The notes: a model not told the origin generated them from the letters alone. A DNA stretch of 64,000 nt from Camellia lanceoleosa (GCA_025200525.1 CM045760.1:44225932-44289931), one strand, 5' to 3'; counted from the stretch's first letter, positions 34,959-47,290 are shown. Numbers and translations: made by a program.

Positions 34959-35043
34959 ATGGCACTCATCCAACTTCCTTCCTATATTCTCCAACCTCCT
35001 TCTCAAGCCGAAGTGACACCAGCCATTTCTAGCCTTCGAAGGT
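34959..35043 (+). CDS. Possible first exon of an unidentified gene or gene fragment
   Basis: ATG in a strong context (GCCATGG) opens MALIQLPSYILQPPSQAEVT, followed by eight residues up to CTTCGAAG, where a GTAACT splice donor follows directly. A TATATATA stretch lies about 75 bp upstream. The peptide is hydrophobic and Pro/Ser-rich at the start, as in transit or signal sequences. I find no downstream exon within 1 kb, where MITEs are inserted, so it may be a stranded exon or chance. Family not recognised. Confidence 0.28.
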
Positions 35044-35265
35044 AACTTAGTGCAAAAAACAAGACAAAATTGTTTAGGAAAAATCGTTTTCTGAGTTTGT
35101 ATACGTTTAGTTTTCTGTTGCCCACTTATCTACCAAATGCATAAACATATATGCATCAATATATATATATATATATTTTAATGCAATTTGTACTTTATAC
35201 TTCATGGATATGTTTGATTGCATTAGATTTCATGGGATAATATTCATTGATATTTTATTATATTA

Positions 35266-35404
35266 GGCCTTGTTTGGGGAGTGACTATTTTAGCCAAAAA
35301 GTCAAAAAGTTACTAAAAGTTGTCACATCACCTCTCTACTTTTCTGTACATCTTCTCATAAAAAATCAAAAAATTACTAAAATAGCATGTTCCTAAACGA
35401 AGCC
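35266..35404. mobile_element. Tourist-like MITE, 139 bp
   Basis: Starts GGCCTTGTTTGGGGAG and ends, inverted, GGCTTCGTTTAGG. TTA target duplications lie at 35263-35265 and 35405-35407. It belongs to the same family as the MITE at 18648, sharing AGCCAAAAAGTxAxxAAGTTACTAAA-type blocks. Confidence 0.87.
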
Positions 35405-35595
35405 TTATTCTAGAGATTATTAACCTTTTAGAATTACGTTTCCTCGATTAAAAGTTCAAGTTCAAAATCTCTCAAGTACAAACTTGGCTTTAATTGAGCC
35501 CCCGTCAGTAGACAGTGGGATTAGTCTCCTGGATTTACTGGTCTATTGGGCCGATAACAAGTTAAAAATTAAATAATAAAAAAATATGTATCTTA

Positions 35596-35994
35596 GGGTT
35601 CGTTTGGGAAGTGAGTTGGTTTTTTGACTTTTTTAAACTATTTTAGCCTGAGTCTAAAAAGTTTCGTTTAAGAAGGGCTTTTAGTTTTTTGACTTTTTTG
35701 TGAGAGGGAGAATGTAATGATTATGGGTTGGATATGATATTTTGTTTTATTGGGCCAAAAGGGGTGCTTGGGAAGAACCTTTTTTAGCTTTTTTTTGGCT
35801 AAAATAGCACTAAAAGACAAAATAGGCTAAAATAACACATCAAACTCATAATCATTTTACTTTTTCTCTCACAAATATCACATCTAACTATAAAAAAAAA
35901 TCTAATTATCTTCTCAAATACAAAAAATTTAACTTAGTAAAATAGCAAAAAATTAAAATAGCTTACTGAAATAGTAACTTTCCAAACATCTACT
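35596..35994. mobile_element. Tourist-like MITE, diverged, about 399 bp
   Basis: Starts GGGTTCGTTTGGGAAGTG after TTA (35593-35595). The right end, inverted, reads GATGTTTGGAAAGTTACT before TTA (35995-35997). Terminal repeats are weaker than in the other copies, and a GCTTGGGAAG block near 35768 suggests a nested or rearranged copy. Confidence 0.55.
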
Positions 35995-35997
35995 TTA

Positions 35998-36437
35998 GAT
36001 TAATTTCTATCTCACGTTTGAATGGTCTCTGAATTAACAGATGATTAGTAAAATCATATCCTGTCACAAGAATTTTTATATAGATTATACTTTTAGAATT
36101 ATGTAGTAGTGACATATTTGCATATTATGATAAAAATGATGGGTATTATGTTTAATAAAAGCATCATAACAAGCCACAAATTTCTACCTAATAAAGAAAT
36201 ATGTATATATATATATTTATATGTCACTATTCAATAACTATAATTTAAGGGTATTTTGATTTTTAAAACCCCAAATTGAAAGAGTCTTTAATCCTACTAT
36301 TTTGTATATCACGTCTCGTGAGATTCAACTATCTTTCATATAAAGGTATGTATCGTCTCGAGTAACTGTTACTTCATAGGACTATTAGTATGCGAATTCT
36401 CAATTTATATCATAGCTACTGTTTGGATTGATCTAGA
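35998..36437. other. AT-rich spacer
   Basis: No supported gene or element. Confidence 0.5.
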
Positions 36438-36803
36438 TTTTTTTTTTTTTTTTTGATAAATAAAGATAGATATTATTAAAAAAGTGTCAAGATGATGCAA
36501 AAAAATACAAAAACTATAGCCCACGTCAAGCACAAACTAAGAAAATTAAAAATTCATAGTATCCACAAAATCTATAAAGACCAACGCATTCGGATTCACC
36601 GATTTCGTAACCCAATTGTGAAGAATCAAAAAGAGCCTATTCTCCAACCAAGCCACCGAATGAGATGTCTCCTGAAAAGTATACCTATTACGCTTCAACC
36701 AAATCAACTGCATTAAGCACTGGGCAGCAAGCAACCACACCTTCCATCAACGCTTCCCAACTCTCGCCTCTCCCTCTAACTCTGAAGAACATCCACAACC
36801 AAT
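36438..36803 (-). pseudogene. 3' end of a second LINE, cut by element E
   Basis: On the minus strand, 36740-36546 encodes LLAAQCLMQLIWLKRNRYTF and ends FIDFVDTMNF, which resembles the C-terminal tail of plant L1 ORF2 (the W-x-ERNRR-F block and the final DF-hydrophobic block). A poly-T run at 36438-36455 is the poly-A tail. The 5' side stops at the LTR of element E (36804), so the rest has been displaced or lost. Confidence 0.68.
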
Positions 36804-39800
36804 TGTAGTTGGCTTTTCGTGCTCCTCAGAGGGGTTTAGTCTCCTCGGATATGATATGCCTACAGTTCGGACTCCTGTGGTTCTGAATCTGGTTTCACAA
36901 ATGCAATGTGAAACAGAAAAACACAAATGAGAGTCCAAATCCGGCAAATCTTAGAAAATTCATTAATCATCAGAGATACCAGAAATGGATTGCATTGTCA
37001 GATTTCAGAGTTGCCATCTAAATATTTTTGGAAAATTTAGGAAACCCATGACTCCTGCCAAAGGCCACTTGTCCGTCATAACCAAAGTGTCTCGGCTCGG
37101 GAACTTAGGTATGAAAGGGAAAGGTCATGAATTGAGCACCCCTCTCACCCAATCAAAGATCAGCCTCTACAAATCATTATGTCAATTTTGTCAACATTAT
37201 ATGTTCTTGTTCCGATTTTATAAATATGCTAACTTATTATGTGAGGCACATAAGTATAGACTATTTCGCTTGCTTTGGAAATGACTTTGATTTCATGCGA
37301 TTTTGAAAAAGGTTTTCAGTGCACACAACTCAAAAGGAAAGTAATGAGTTCATACATACATTTGATCAAAATCATCCCCAATGCAAAACAACCTCCATCC
37401 ACCGACATTCAAACTGTTTATTTCAAGTAAGCACGTTGCATCAAGGTAATATGCTAAGCATGGCAACAAGTATATACATGAATATGCTAAAGTTAAAATG
37501 CTCACCTAGTACTCTGAGGTAAGCCAAAGAAAAAGAAAATGATTAGAAAAAAAATGCATAACCCTAACAATGCACATGACTAATGCAACACATACAAAAT
37601 GCAACTATTAGATTTGGCTACTAACATGATATATGGATCCACTCAAACCATGTAGTAATGCATGTATTCAAGTAAGAAATAATCAATGATATTTCAAGCA
37701 TAATGAACCGAACCTTGTGTATGCAAAAATAGATACAAACCATAGCAATGATATGAAACAAAAACATGATACTATATGCAACTACGGTAAGCATATAAAT
37801 AAAAGTAAGACATACAAATATTACAAATTTTCCCTTGCACAAAAGGGTCCGAATGGCCTAATAAACTAATTATTACAATGCGAAATGAATTAACTAATTA
37901 TTACACGTCCAAATAAAAGCAACTAATTAATTACAAATACTAATCTAAAAGAATTAAACGAAAGGCGAGGAATCGCATGCGCACACCCAAGAACATCCTC
38001 TGGAAACCTTTCTCTGCTCACTGTTAAAAGTTGCTCTGTTTACAATTTGAAAATAGCTCTGTTTTGTCCTCAAGATCTGTTTTGTTTTGCCAACAACAGA
38101 CTGTTGTTTGCACACTCTGAATCCCTGCAAGCCCATTATGATGCTTGGCCAGCTCTAATGAAATACTGCTGTGCCTATTTTGTTTTCCTAAACAGAGTAG
38201 TCGACCGGCCTACTGAACTAGTCGGCCGTATAAGATTATGCTTGGTCAGCCACTGTTTCTAAAGAATACCCTGCTGCAACAAAACGGGAATAGAGGAAGA
38301 CAGAGTGTTTCCAGGAGATGTTTATCCTCTCTGTCTTTCTCTATTATGAAGGTGATCAAGGGAGGAGTAGATTCAATTCTCAAATCATCAATCATTGCAA
38401 ATTTGTTGCATGATGATCTTAGAAACGATAGGACAAGAGCTCAATAAATGAAACAAAAAATAAACAATATATCCTCTCTATCATGGAGTTACCTCAAGGG
38501 ATGGGGTAAACTTGCTTCATGAATCATCGAACGTCACTGAAATAGTATACGATGATTCAAGACGCAATAGGTTCAGTATAACGTCTAACTAAACCTAACT
38601 AAATTTTATTATCTTTTTACCCCTTTTTATTCCAGTTTTATTAGCCCTTTTTACTTTACCTTTCTATTTTCTTCCTTTTTGTCCAAAGATTATGATTACG
38701 TCTACTAAGTTTGAAACAACAAAGAATAGCAAGCATGACTTGACCTAAGAAATGAGCTTTTCGAGCCCTTTTCTACCGAGGGGGGGGAATTTAAAGAAAG
38801 AATCAAACTTATTTACAAGAGATAATGAATTCGGAGGCAAACTCAAAATGAGTGATAATAACTCCAAATCCAAACTCGATAATGAGTTATAATGACTCTT
38901 TCCTTTATGATTTCCAAAGGTCTAAATGAAAAATTAGTCCCTTAGAAGTAAATGCACCGGTGATAAAGGGAGGTATCAAACAAGAGATTGTGCTTAGCAT
39001 AAGAGGGACGTAATGCCCTGGTAATGAACCTCCGAGAAGATTAAACCATTTAGCATAAGAGGTTTCTTTCTTATGCCTTGAATGACAATCTTTTGTTTGA
39101 TACAATTCTTAATCAAAAGAAATAAATAGAGGAGGGAGATTGCAAAGTGCTAATGAAAAGGTGGATGATTACAATGGTGTGAATATCTACATGAAAGCTA
39201 TAAAAATGAAAGAAAAGACTATCAACTCAAATGGATTGGAAGCTTATGGCTTATACACCAAATCCATGAGGACTTATAACAACACAAGTATAATATTCAA
39301 AGCATAAATTAAATAAACACACTAAACAACCCCTAAACACCAAAAAACACTAGTGGCCAAAACCAAAAGAAACAAAGTAGAAAAAGGTAAAGCTACAAGC
39401 TATGGAACAAGGCCTAAGGAAGGGTGGCTAACCCCTCCTCTTTTTGTGACTTTTCAATCACATTTTTAAGCTTAAAGTAGCTCTGAAATCAGTATGAAAA
39501 GGCGAAGAAAAGAGAGAGAAAAGATGGTACAAAAGCTCAAAGATTACCCCTTTAAAGAGAGGATGTTCTTCTTAGTTGACAAACCACAAGCTTAACACTC
39601 TCTAGGATATGAAATTATCTTCAAGAACCTCAGTAAAAGCTTCATGTCTAAGCTTAGACGGTGTATGTATAGTGTATGTATATTGCAAGAGAAGAGGGAA
39701 GTGTGTTAGACAAGTTATGGCTCTTGGCAAAATTTTCTAACCCCAAACCATGAAGGAGGTCTTGTATTTATAGAAAAAAGGCTTCTCATGTCGAAAATAT

Positions 39801-40170
39801 CTGCAAAGAGATAGTTGGTCCAAGCATGTGCATGGAAGCAGCTATAGCTGTTACAAAATATTTGTTACGTTGAACATGGTTGGCTGGCCATGAGGATGTA
39901 GGAGTTGGCCTAAAAAGTGGCCTGTCTGGTCCAATTTTGGTCTTGTTGCCACTGAGAGCCAGCTTGGCCCAAATACCCAGGGCTAGGTCTGAAATACACA
40001 TGATCGGGTCTCAATTTGAAAAGAGGAATTTTTAAGTGTCTAAAACATTTTGGTCAAAATAGGGTTTAAGGTTTGGGTTTGAAGCTCAAAACTGAATTCT
40101 AATATTTCATCATCGAGTGTTCAAGGCAAGGCGCCCAAGTCTGAAGGGCAGTCAAAATGGGGTGTCTACA
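36804..40170 (-). repeat. LTR B, 3' LTR of element E (3367 bp)
   Basis: On the minus strand it starts TGTAGACACCCCATTTTGACT and ends AGCCAACTACA. A TATA box (CTATAAATAC, minus) lies near 39762-39772. The U5 end closely matches the 5' LTR relic at 55292-55496, which pairs the two. ORFs inside (37319-39105 and others) are not supported. Confidence 0.82.
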
Positions 40171-40187
40171 GTTGTCCCTCTTTGACA
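40171..40187 (-). other. Polypurine tract of element E
   Basis: On the minus strand GTCAAAGAGGGACAAC directly precedes the 3' LTR start; purine-rich, as required for plus-strand priming. Confidence 0.7.
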
Positions 40188-43100
40188 AAGTTCGAAGTCA
40201 TGAAATGATGTGAGTGAATGTCAAAGCCCGAAGAAGACCCATTTGACAAAGGCATAAGACTTGGGCAAACAAACAAAATGCAAATGCAATTGATTAAACT
40301 TGAGGTTTGCCTACGTATCCCTTTGCGAGGAATCAAACTAGTGTAGTTTAAGGATAGGATACAAATAATATTCAATGCAATAATATAATATAATCAAAAC
40401 ACAAGCAGTGCCTACCACACAAATATCATAAAGGAATGGAGATGCAAATCAAACTATATTTTAACACAAAAAAGGTGCCGACACCCTCAAACCATAATTC
40501 ATGTGGAATAGGTGCGTACACATGCAGAACTATGCCTTTTACAAAAAGGGTACAAGCAATTGGATGGTATGACATATGTGAGGAATGATCTGCTGGGTAA
40601 TGATCTATTGGGGAATAACAATGTAATGTTATGATAATGATCCTAAACACATTTACACGAAGAAGATGAATGCAACAAGATGAAGTACGATATAATGGAT
40701 GTAATGGATAAAACGAATAAAATGTATAGGGTAACATACTCCAACCATGCTGGAATCGTAAGAGGATGAAGAATAAGTGAGGAATGACACACTCTAACCA
40801 CGCTAAAATCGTGAGAAGATGAAGAGACTCTAACAGCGCTAAAATCGTGAGAGAATGAAGAACAAGTGAGGAATGACACATTCTAACCATGCTAAAATCG
40901 TGAGAAGAGAAAGAGACTCCAACCATGCTGGAATCTTGAGAAGAGGAAAAGAAAAAAATTGCTCAAGGTCGTGTTCCTACATGCCCTAAGATACTCTAAC
41001 CACTCTGAAATCGTGAGAAGAGGAAACAAAAAAAACTACTCAGGGTCATGTTCATGCATGCCCTAAGATACTCTAACCACGCTGAAATTGTGAGAAGAGG
41101 AAAAGAAAAAATTACTCAGGGTCGTGTTCCTGTACGCCCTGAGATACTCTAACCATGCTGAAATTGTGAGAAGAGGAAAAGAAAAAATCGCTCAGGGATG
41201 TGTTCTTGTAAGTCCTGAGATACTCTAACCACGCTGAAATCATGAGAAGAGGTCCTGAACCGCTCAAGGTCATGTTCCTGCACGCCATGAAATAAAAACT
41301 GCTCAAGAACGCGTCTCACGTGTCCTGAGAAAACAGCTAAAGGTCATATTCCTGCACACCTTGAGATACTTTAACCATGCTGAAATCATGAGAAGAGATC
41401 TTGAGAAAATAGCTCAGGGTCGTGTTCCTGCACGCCCTGAGGTAAAAACTGCTCGGGAACACATCTCACGCATCTTGAGAAAACTGCTCAGGATCACGTT
41501 CTTGTACACCCTAAGATACTCTAGCCACACTGAAATCGTGAGAAGAGGAAGAGACTCCAACTATGCTGGAATCGTGAGAGGAGGAAGAACACTCTAACCA
41601 CGCTGAAATCGTGAGAATAGGTCCTGAATCACTTAGGGTTGTGTTCCTGCACACCCTGAGATAAAAACTGCTCAAGAACGTGTCTCACTCGTCCTGAGAA
41701 AACCACTTAAAAACATCCTCCCACATGTTTTGAGAAAAGCCTGGGAGACAATGATCCTAAAACGCATTTTAGCGAAAAAGGATAAATGACACATGATAAC
41801 ACACGATGAAAATGAATGCAATAAATGCGATGATATGATACATATGACAAGCGATGCAGTGAATGATGTTTAGAGAATGCAATAAACAAACAAAGTGGCG
41901 CTTCAGAAAGCACCTCATGGATGAGTGGCGATGAACCACTCAACTCTGATGGGGATCTCTCATTTCTTCAACTCACAGTTAAAAGGTCCTCAAATGTTGA
42001 CAAGGGGTAAAATCTACATGCGGAAACCATGGATGTCACTTTTCTCCCTGATCATACTTATAACTTTCCTTATTCTCCAACAGGGTAACAGACTAGGTTG
42101 ATTCCATATCCAGAATTAAGGCGTATACAAGCTACCTTAAACTATGGGGCTGCCATACAGATTTCAAGTCGAGAATACACTCCTCGATATTTAAACCAGA
42201 CTTTACTCAGAAATTCCGAACCTTTGTGTTCTAGAGATGGCCATTCAAACTCTGGTTTCCACCATCGCAGTTGGTCTCCTAGCAACTCATTGCAAACACA
42301 GCCAAGACGCCTTTGGTGGGGACTGGTGTTTAGGAAAAGCACTTTTGATCCGACTCAGCTGGCTTGATCTTGAGGTCAAGGTACACTCATACTTCGGAGA
42401 AATGACGAGACCTAAGAAGGTGCATCTGGAATGCAATTTCGGAATTCTCGGAAGTTGAAACAAACTCAGATGCCCCAATTTTCCCCTTTCTCTTTTGCTT
42501 TTGTAGTTCAGAACCTATGTAGCTTTAGATAGGTCCCTTGTTCTGTTGTTCTCTCTCTTGATTGGGGTTGGACCCTGCAGCTTTTGAAAGAAAGAATTCT
42601 ATTTGCACATCATGTTAGGAATTACATGGCAATTGAGAACAAAACGATTTGTTTTTGAAATGGAAACTAAGAACGAATTCTTAATTGGGTATTGAGCCTA
42701 CGATTGACCAAAATCAAAATGACTCAAAACAAGAATTAAAACAAACAAAAACAACAGACACAACACTTGGATGTTTGCTTCTGGCGAGAGACCTCTCAAT
42801 TCACGGGGAGCCTACTTCTCCAGGTATTGTTTCCTGTCCTTTCTTATTTAAGGTTCTCACATCATTTTGGCACTTAATTTCTTTTTCTCTATAAAAAAAA
42901 AATCCTTTCCTTACTTTTTCTCTCAACGCACATCTCTCTATTCTTTAATCTCTCTTATTTTTTTACCCCTTCTCAAGTGTGGTTGATGGACAAGCTGAAA
43001 GTTGTGGACCCTTGCCCCTAGTACTCTGCTAGATTCTACTTTCTTCGCTCGCAGCTAGTGAGTTTTCGCACAGAGGGGTTGTGGTGCGACTGGCTGGAGG

Positions 43101-43985
43101 TGCAACAGATCTACAACTGACATTACTTGGCGATTCCTTTGGCTTAACTTGATCGAGATGAGTTACAACATGTCCTGCTGGCCAGGTATACAATTGATTG
43201 GTCCCACGCATTGCGTTTTCTACTTCCCATTCTGGTTCAGATGGCAGTTTGGGTGTGATTAGACCTGTCCAAATGAGGGGGTCGAACATCCAGCTCCATT
43301 TCTAGTTTGTGCTTCGTACTGGGCTCGATACCTTACTACTCGGAGGAGGAGAGATTTTTGGCCTCTTGTGGCTAGCTTCAGCTGTGCCCTTTTTGGCGAG
43401 TATGTCGACAATGGGAAAAAGACAAAAAAACCTGACTCGACTGTGCCCCTAGTTCATCATTTTGACCATTTTTTTTTTTTTTTTGGCTTACTGTTGAAAC
43501 AATTTTGACCAACATGAGAATTTAGATCAACATGCTTATTCGACTTTCTATTTTGAAATCATGTAAGTCAGGCTGTGACCACTAAATATTATTATTTATT
43601 TTTATTTTATTTTTTGGGTCCAAGAAATGGTCCGGTTTTGGAAAAATGAAATAATTTACGAAAAAGTTAGTTAACTACACTAAAAATCTTCAAAACTATT
43701 TTTGCAAATGGCCACTACCCGACCAACATGGAATTAACTCTTGAGATACACAACCTCAACTCTTGATATGTCTTGCAGCTGGATCTTTTAACAGAAAATG
43801 ACAACTGAATTTGAACAACGATGAGCCAATTGTACATGGATAGAATAGCCGGGTTGAATAAGAATAAGCCAATCAACATAGATGAGACAAACAAGCTGAA
43901 AATGGTTGGGGCTGAACTTCAAGATGAAGTTGCCTACGTATTCCAAAGATAGGAATTAGGCCTCACGTAGCTCCGGGTTTAAGGT
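40188..43985 (-). other. Long 3' region of element E
   Basis: Non-coding sequence between integrase and the 3' LTR, including the hairpin minisatellite. TTTGCCTACGTATCCC-type wording at 40315-40330 and again near 43935-43950 (TTGCCTACGTATTCC) marks both ends of the region and suggests an internal duplication. 42100-43300 has moderately complex sequence without a recognised domain; the ORFs there (42098-42458 and 43029-43289) remain unassigned. Confidence 0.6.
40737..41700 (-). repeat. Hairpin minisatellite in the 3' region of element E
   Basis: About 13 units with a CTAACCA(C/T)GCTGAAATCGTGAGAA-type block alternate with a block reading CTCAGGG, T, CGTG, TTCCTG, CACG, CCCTGAG. That second block forms an 11-bp hairpin with a single bulge; good copies are at about 41117 and 41413. 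The typical period is about 75-80 bp. The minus-strand ORF 40426-40926 is produced by the repeats. Confidence 0.9.
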
Positions 43986-44440
43986 GCACTCGGGTATTAA
44001 CTCTTTCCTTTTACGCTTTAACTTTTGCCAAAGCCGCCCTTTCGGGTTTTCAACCTTGCGAGCTTTATTTTTTCTTTTCATTTTTCTTTCTTCTTTTTCC
44101 TTTTTTTTTTCTTTGTTTTCATTTCTCTTTCATTTTTTTCTTTTTTTCTTGCTCTAACTTTTGCTTGGGTCGTCCTTCCAGGTTTTTAACCTAGCAAGCC
44201 TTTCGAGGATGGAGAAGTTTAACTTGTCCATGTTGATTGGTTATGAGATCTCTAAGCCATCTAAATCCGCGAGAATGGTTGCTGTTTTTGACCAAATAGC
44301 CTTGATGATGTAAGGACCCATCCAGTTAGGTTTGAATTTGGCCCTAGTGTCATGGATAGGAACTCGATTGTCCTTCAGCAATAAATTTTCTTATCTCAAA
44401 TTATGGGATTTGGCTTTTTTGCTGATCTCCATTAGCTTGA
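43986..44440 (-). pseudogene. Integrase C-terminal fragment, element E
   Basis: Minus-strand reading shows NLLLKDNRVPIHDTRAKFKP, then NWMGPYIIKAIWS, ILADLDG and INMDKL, the typical end of Tat/Ogre-type integrase, where the family has L-K-x-x-R-x-P-x-x-D-x-R-G-K-F-x-P-N-W-x-G-P-Y-x-I. A tail with LWQKLKRKRKELIPE follows. It has internal stops, and the catalytic DDE core is absent. Confidence 0.75.
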
Positions 44441-44615
44441 GAAATGACCCATCTTTGAATCTTCGAGCACATCTGACCTTTTTTGCCTCTAGTTGAAGGG
44501 ATGTTTCTCATCCAGCTATGCAAGCTTCCTTCAATCATATCTGACTTTATTGTCCCTAGTTCAAGAGCTGCTTCCAATTCAGCCACGCAAGCCTCATATT
44601 ATGATTGATGGTTGA
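44441..44615 (-). pseudogene. RNase H fragment, element E
   Basis: YEACVAELEAALELGTIK (about 44600-44545) matches the AEYEAC-x-x-GLEAALELG motif of gypsy RNase H. It is joined almost directly to the RT start, so the RT core is missing. Confidence 0.68.
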
Positions 44616-45000
44616 ACATTCTGAGCCAAGGTTTGAAAGTTAAGCAGTCGAATCACATGGTCGAGAGTGATCCTATGTTCTACAATCACAAGATCAAGTC
44701 CAAGTATATCTTCGTAAGACCACGCAAAAACATTTTTGAAATCTTTTAATAAAGTGGCTCGTCGTTGGTGCTCCTTGGAAAACAATTTAGAACCAATATG
44801 GACCAAGCAAGGATCCTTCTTAGTACCCACATCAACAGATATGATCTCATTCATCAAGGGTTTAACATGCCTCTTTTCCTCTTAATCGATCAAATTTTGC
44901 AAATCCCGAGGAATTCCTCCTTCTTTGTTTTCATCATAGTTTTGGAAAACTTTGGTCAATGCAATAATATAGAGGTACAGAGAAGTAGGTGAAAATTACT
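44616..45000 (-). pseudogene. Start of reverse transcriptase, element E
   Basis: MNEIISVDVGTKKDPCLVHI, then LLKDFKNVFAWSYEDILGLD and IVEHRITL are the well-conserved segment before the RT palm in Tat/Ogre pol (FAWSYEDMPGLDPxIVEHRLP). Element F has the same segment at 55497-55780. The palm with its catalytic Asp residues is deleted. Confidence 0.78.
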
Positions 45001-45359
45001 GTAGTTCCATTCAAAATTTCTGGCTCAACTGGCTCAATAATAGAAACAAACTCAAAAGAAAGAGTGAAAAAGACAAACACAAAACAAGACAGTGATGTCC
45101 GAGGTAACACCCCCGAAATCACCAAACTCTAACATAATAAGACTGACTCAACACCCAGTTCAGAAAATAAAATAAACAACATTCTCAAGTTACCAGAATC
45201 AGTGTGTGTCATTCACTATGTCTGGAGTAAAATGAGCGCCATCAATAGGTGGTTCACTCCCGATTGCAGAACTAGTCACATTATCCCCCAAGTCCATTGA
45301 TCCAATGCCGATAGACTTTGTAGGACTTGGTGAGGCCTTGTTGTCAATCAAGTCTTGTA

Positions 45360-46240
45360 CTTCATGGCGAAGATGAAAACAACGGTCAGTGTCATGGCCA
45401 AGTTGCTGATAAAAGACGCAATACTTGGTAGCATGATGCCTGCCTAGAAGGCGATTAGGGAGAGGCCGAAAGTCAAGGGGTTTGAGATGGCCTTTTCCTA
45501 TGAGGATTTAGAGAGCTTTGGATAAGGTCATATAAATGGGATTAAAGGTGCGGCTACCAATCTTGGAAGTAGTGACAGAGGGGTCGGTAGGTGTTGACTG
45601 GGTTTGGAGACCTCCTTCTACAAGTGTAGGATTGAAGCCGAAAGGGGTGTTTCTAGTACGACATCCCTTTTCATAGCTTACCCCCTGATTCAAAATACCC
45701 CCAACCTGAACGACAAAAGTGTCGTCTACAGTCTTTGCCACAACTGCAAGCACTAGCTGTTTGTTCAATCCTTTGACTTTCAAAGTCTCAATAGCCCATT
45801 GAAGATGCGTATAAGGATCAGTACTTTCCCCGGCCTTGTTCTTGCCACTTGCTTCAACTTTGTCAAGGGATTGGGTGGTTATATCGGAGCGAGGCCCATT
45901 TGTTGTTGACATGTCATCACCCAAACTAGAGATAGCTTCGAGTTAGCCCTTTCCAACTACAGCTCACCCCAAGATTGGGGAGCTTTTGACGTGAAATCTT
46001 TGGCATGTGATGTGGTCGATGATGGAGCCAAGATCCCAAAGGCTAAATCTGCCACAGTTCTCTGAAGATCTTCAATCATGCTCATCAGCTCAGAAGTAGT
46101 GGGTTCGGCCATTGGTGCCCGTAGTGTATTTGATAGGGTTTGAAATGATTGGGGTCCAAGTGCATCCATCATACACAAGTCTGTGCTTCTGGAATGAATA
46201 CCTCAGGCTTGGATAAATGGGCTGGGGTGATATATATGCT
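45360..46240 (-). pseudogene. Gag-like segment 2 of element E
   Basis: In order from 46178: MMDALGPQSFQ, MAEPTTSELMSMIEDLQRTV (gag N-terminus-like), GDDMSTTNGPRSDI (45924), RTFNPIYMTLSKAL (about 45550), then HHATKYCVFYQQLGHDTDRC and a DLID tail (45450-45360), the CCHC-like gag/protease border motif. It is closely related to F at 56180-57130. It lies downstream of a first gag with its own copy of the Cys/His motif, so it is a duplication or a fusion with another copy. Confidence 0.72.
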
Positions 46241-47290
46241 AGGGTTGTAGGTGGATGGCAGTGTATGGATTAGGTTGAGGTGGAGAGGTAATGGGTTAGG
46301 GGTAGCATGAAGTCTTTTTGGTGGAGCTATGATCTCTTCGTCAATAAGATCGTGAATCTTATAACGGAGACAGATGCAACGGTTTGTATCATGACTGTGC
46401 TGTTGATGATAGGCACAATATTTGGCAGGGTCATGTCTTGGTGGAAGAGGACTTGGGAGGGGTCAGGTTCTAGGAGCTCTAGGTGCCCTTTTTCTAGCAG
46501 CATTTTCAAAGCTTAAGAGAGAACCATGTAAAGAGGATAAAAATTTGGGCTTGGGGCCAAGTTGAAGTGGTCGGTTTTAGGCTATTATCAGTAAAAGGGT
46601 TTATGATGGAACTGGTGACAATGTTTACTTCTGAGCATTTCGCAGCTATGCTACCACTGGCAGTAGCATTGGAACTGCAAACAACATTATTCCTCATAGG
46701 CTCATTACCTTCCACAATGATCCCTTGTCTGATGGCATCCTCGATTTGAACCCCAATTTCATGGAGGTCCTTAGAGTTGAATAGTGGAAAGACTATCATT
46801 TTCTACAATAGCCTTTCATGCAGGTTTTTGACAATTATACGAACTTGCTCTTTCTCTGGAGGCTTGTTTGCCATCATAGCCGCCATTGCCCTTCATTTCA
46901 TAAGAAACTTTGAAAAGCCCTCCTTCGGTTCCTAACGTATTGCCTCGAGATCATGAGTTGTGACCTCAATTTGCGTGTTATAAGAATATTGGGCAACGAA
47001 AGATTCAGCCAACTCCTCTTAGCTCTGTTTCACAGAGTCCTCTAATTTAACATACCAGATGGTAGCTATACCAGACATGGTCCTGCCGAATAGTGATAGC
47101 TTCTGAATTTTGGTCAAACCTATTGGTCATAGGATATCAAAAAATAGACGCAGATGTGCCATTGGGTCTCTAGAGCCATCTAAGTGGTCAATATGCAGCA
47201 TCTTGAACTGCTTCAGTAAAGTAAAGGCTAACTCAGTATACCCGTCCTCACTATTCGGAATAAAGTTAACCCCCTATGCCTTCTTGAACA
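46241..47290 (-). pseudogene. Gag segment 1 of element E (retrotransposon gag domain)
   Basis: From 47240 on the minus strand: LLKQFKMLHIDHLDGSRDPM, LSLFGRTMSGIATIWYVKLE, ELAESFVAQYSYN, GFSKFLMK, then KPPEKEQVRIIVKNL and MIVFPLFNSKDLHEIG, IEDAIRQG. This is the gypsy capsid domain (W-x(n)-SW-x-EL-x-x-x-F-x-x-QY). A Cys/His motif (YCAYHQQHSHDTNRC) follows at about 46470-46330. Several TAG/TAA codons stand at Trp or Gln positions. Confidence 0.8.

Noticed and set aside
40426..40926. 166-codon minus-strand ORF
   Set aside because: Made by the 3'-region minisatellite; the peptide repeats SSHDFSMVRV follow the DNA unit.
42098..43289. Possible env-like or extra ORF in the 3' region of element E
   Set aside because: Open frames are short, in both directions, and show no signal peptide, transmembrane segment or known motif.
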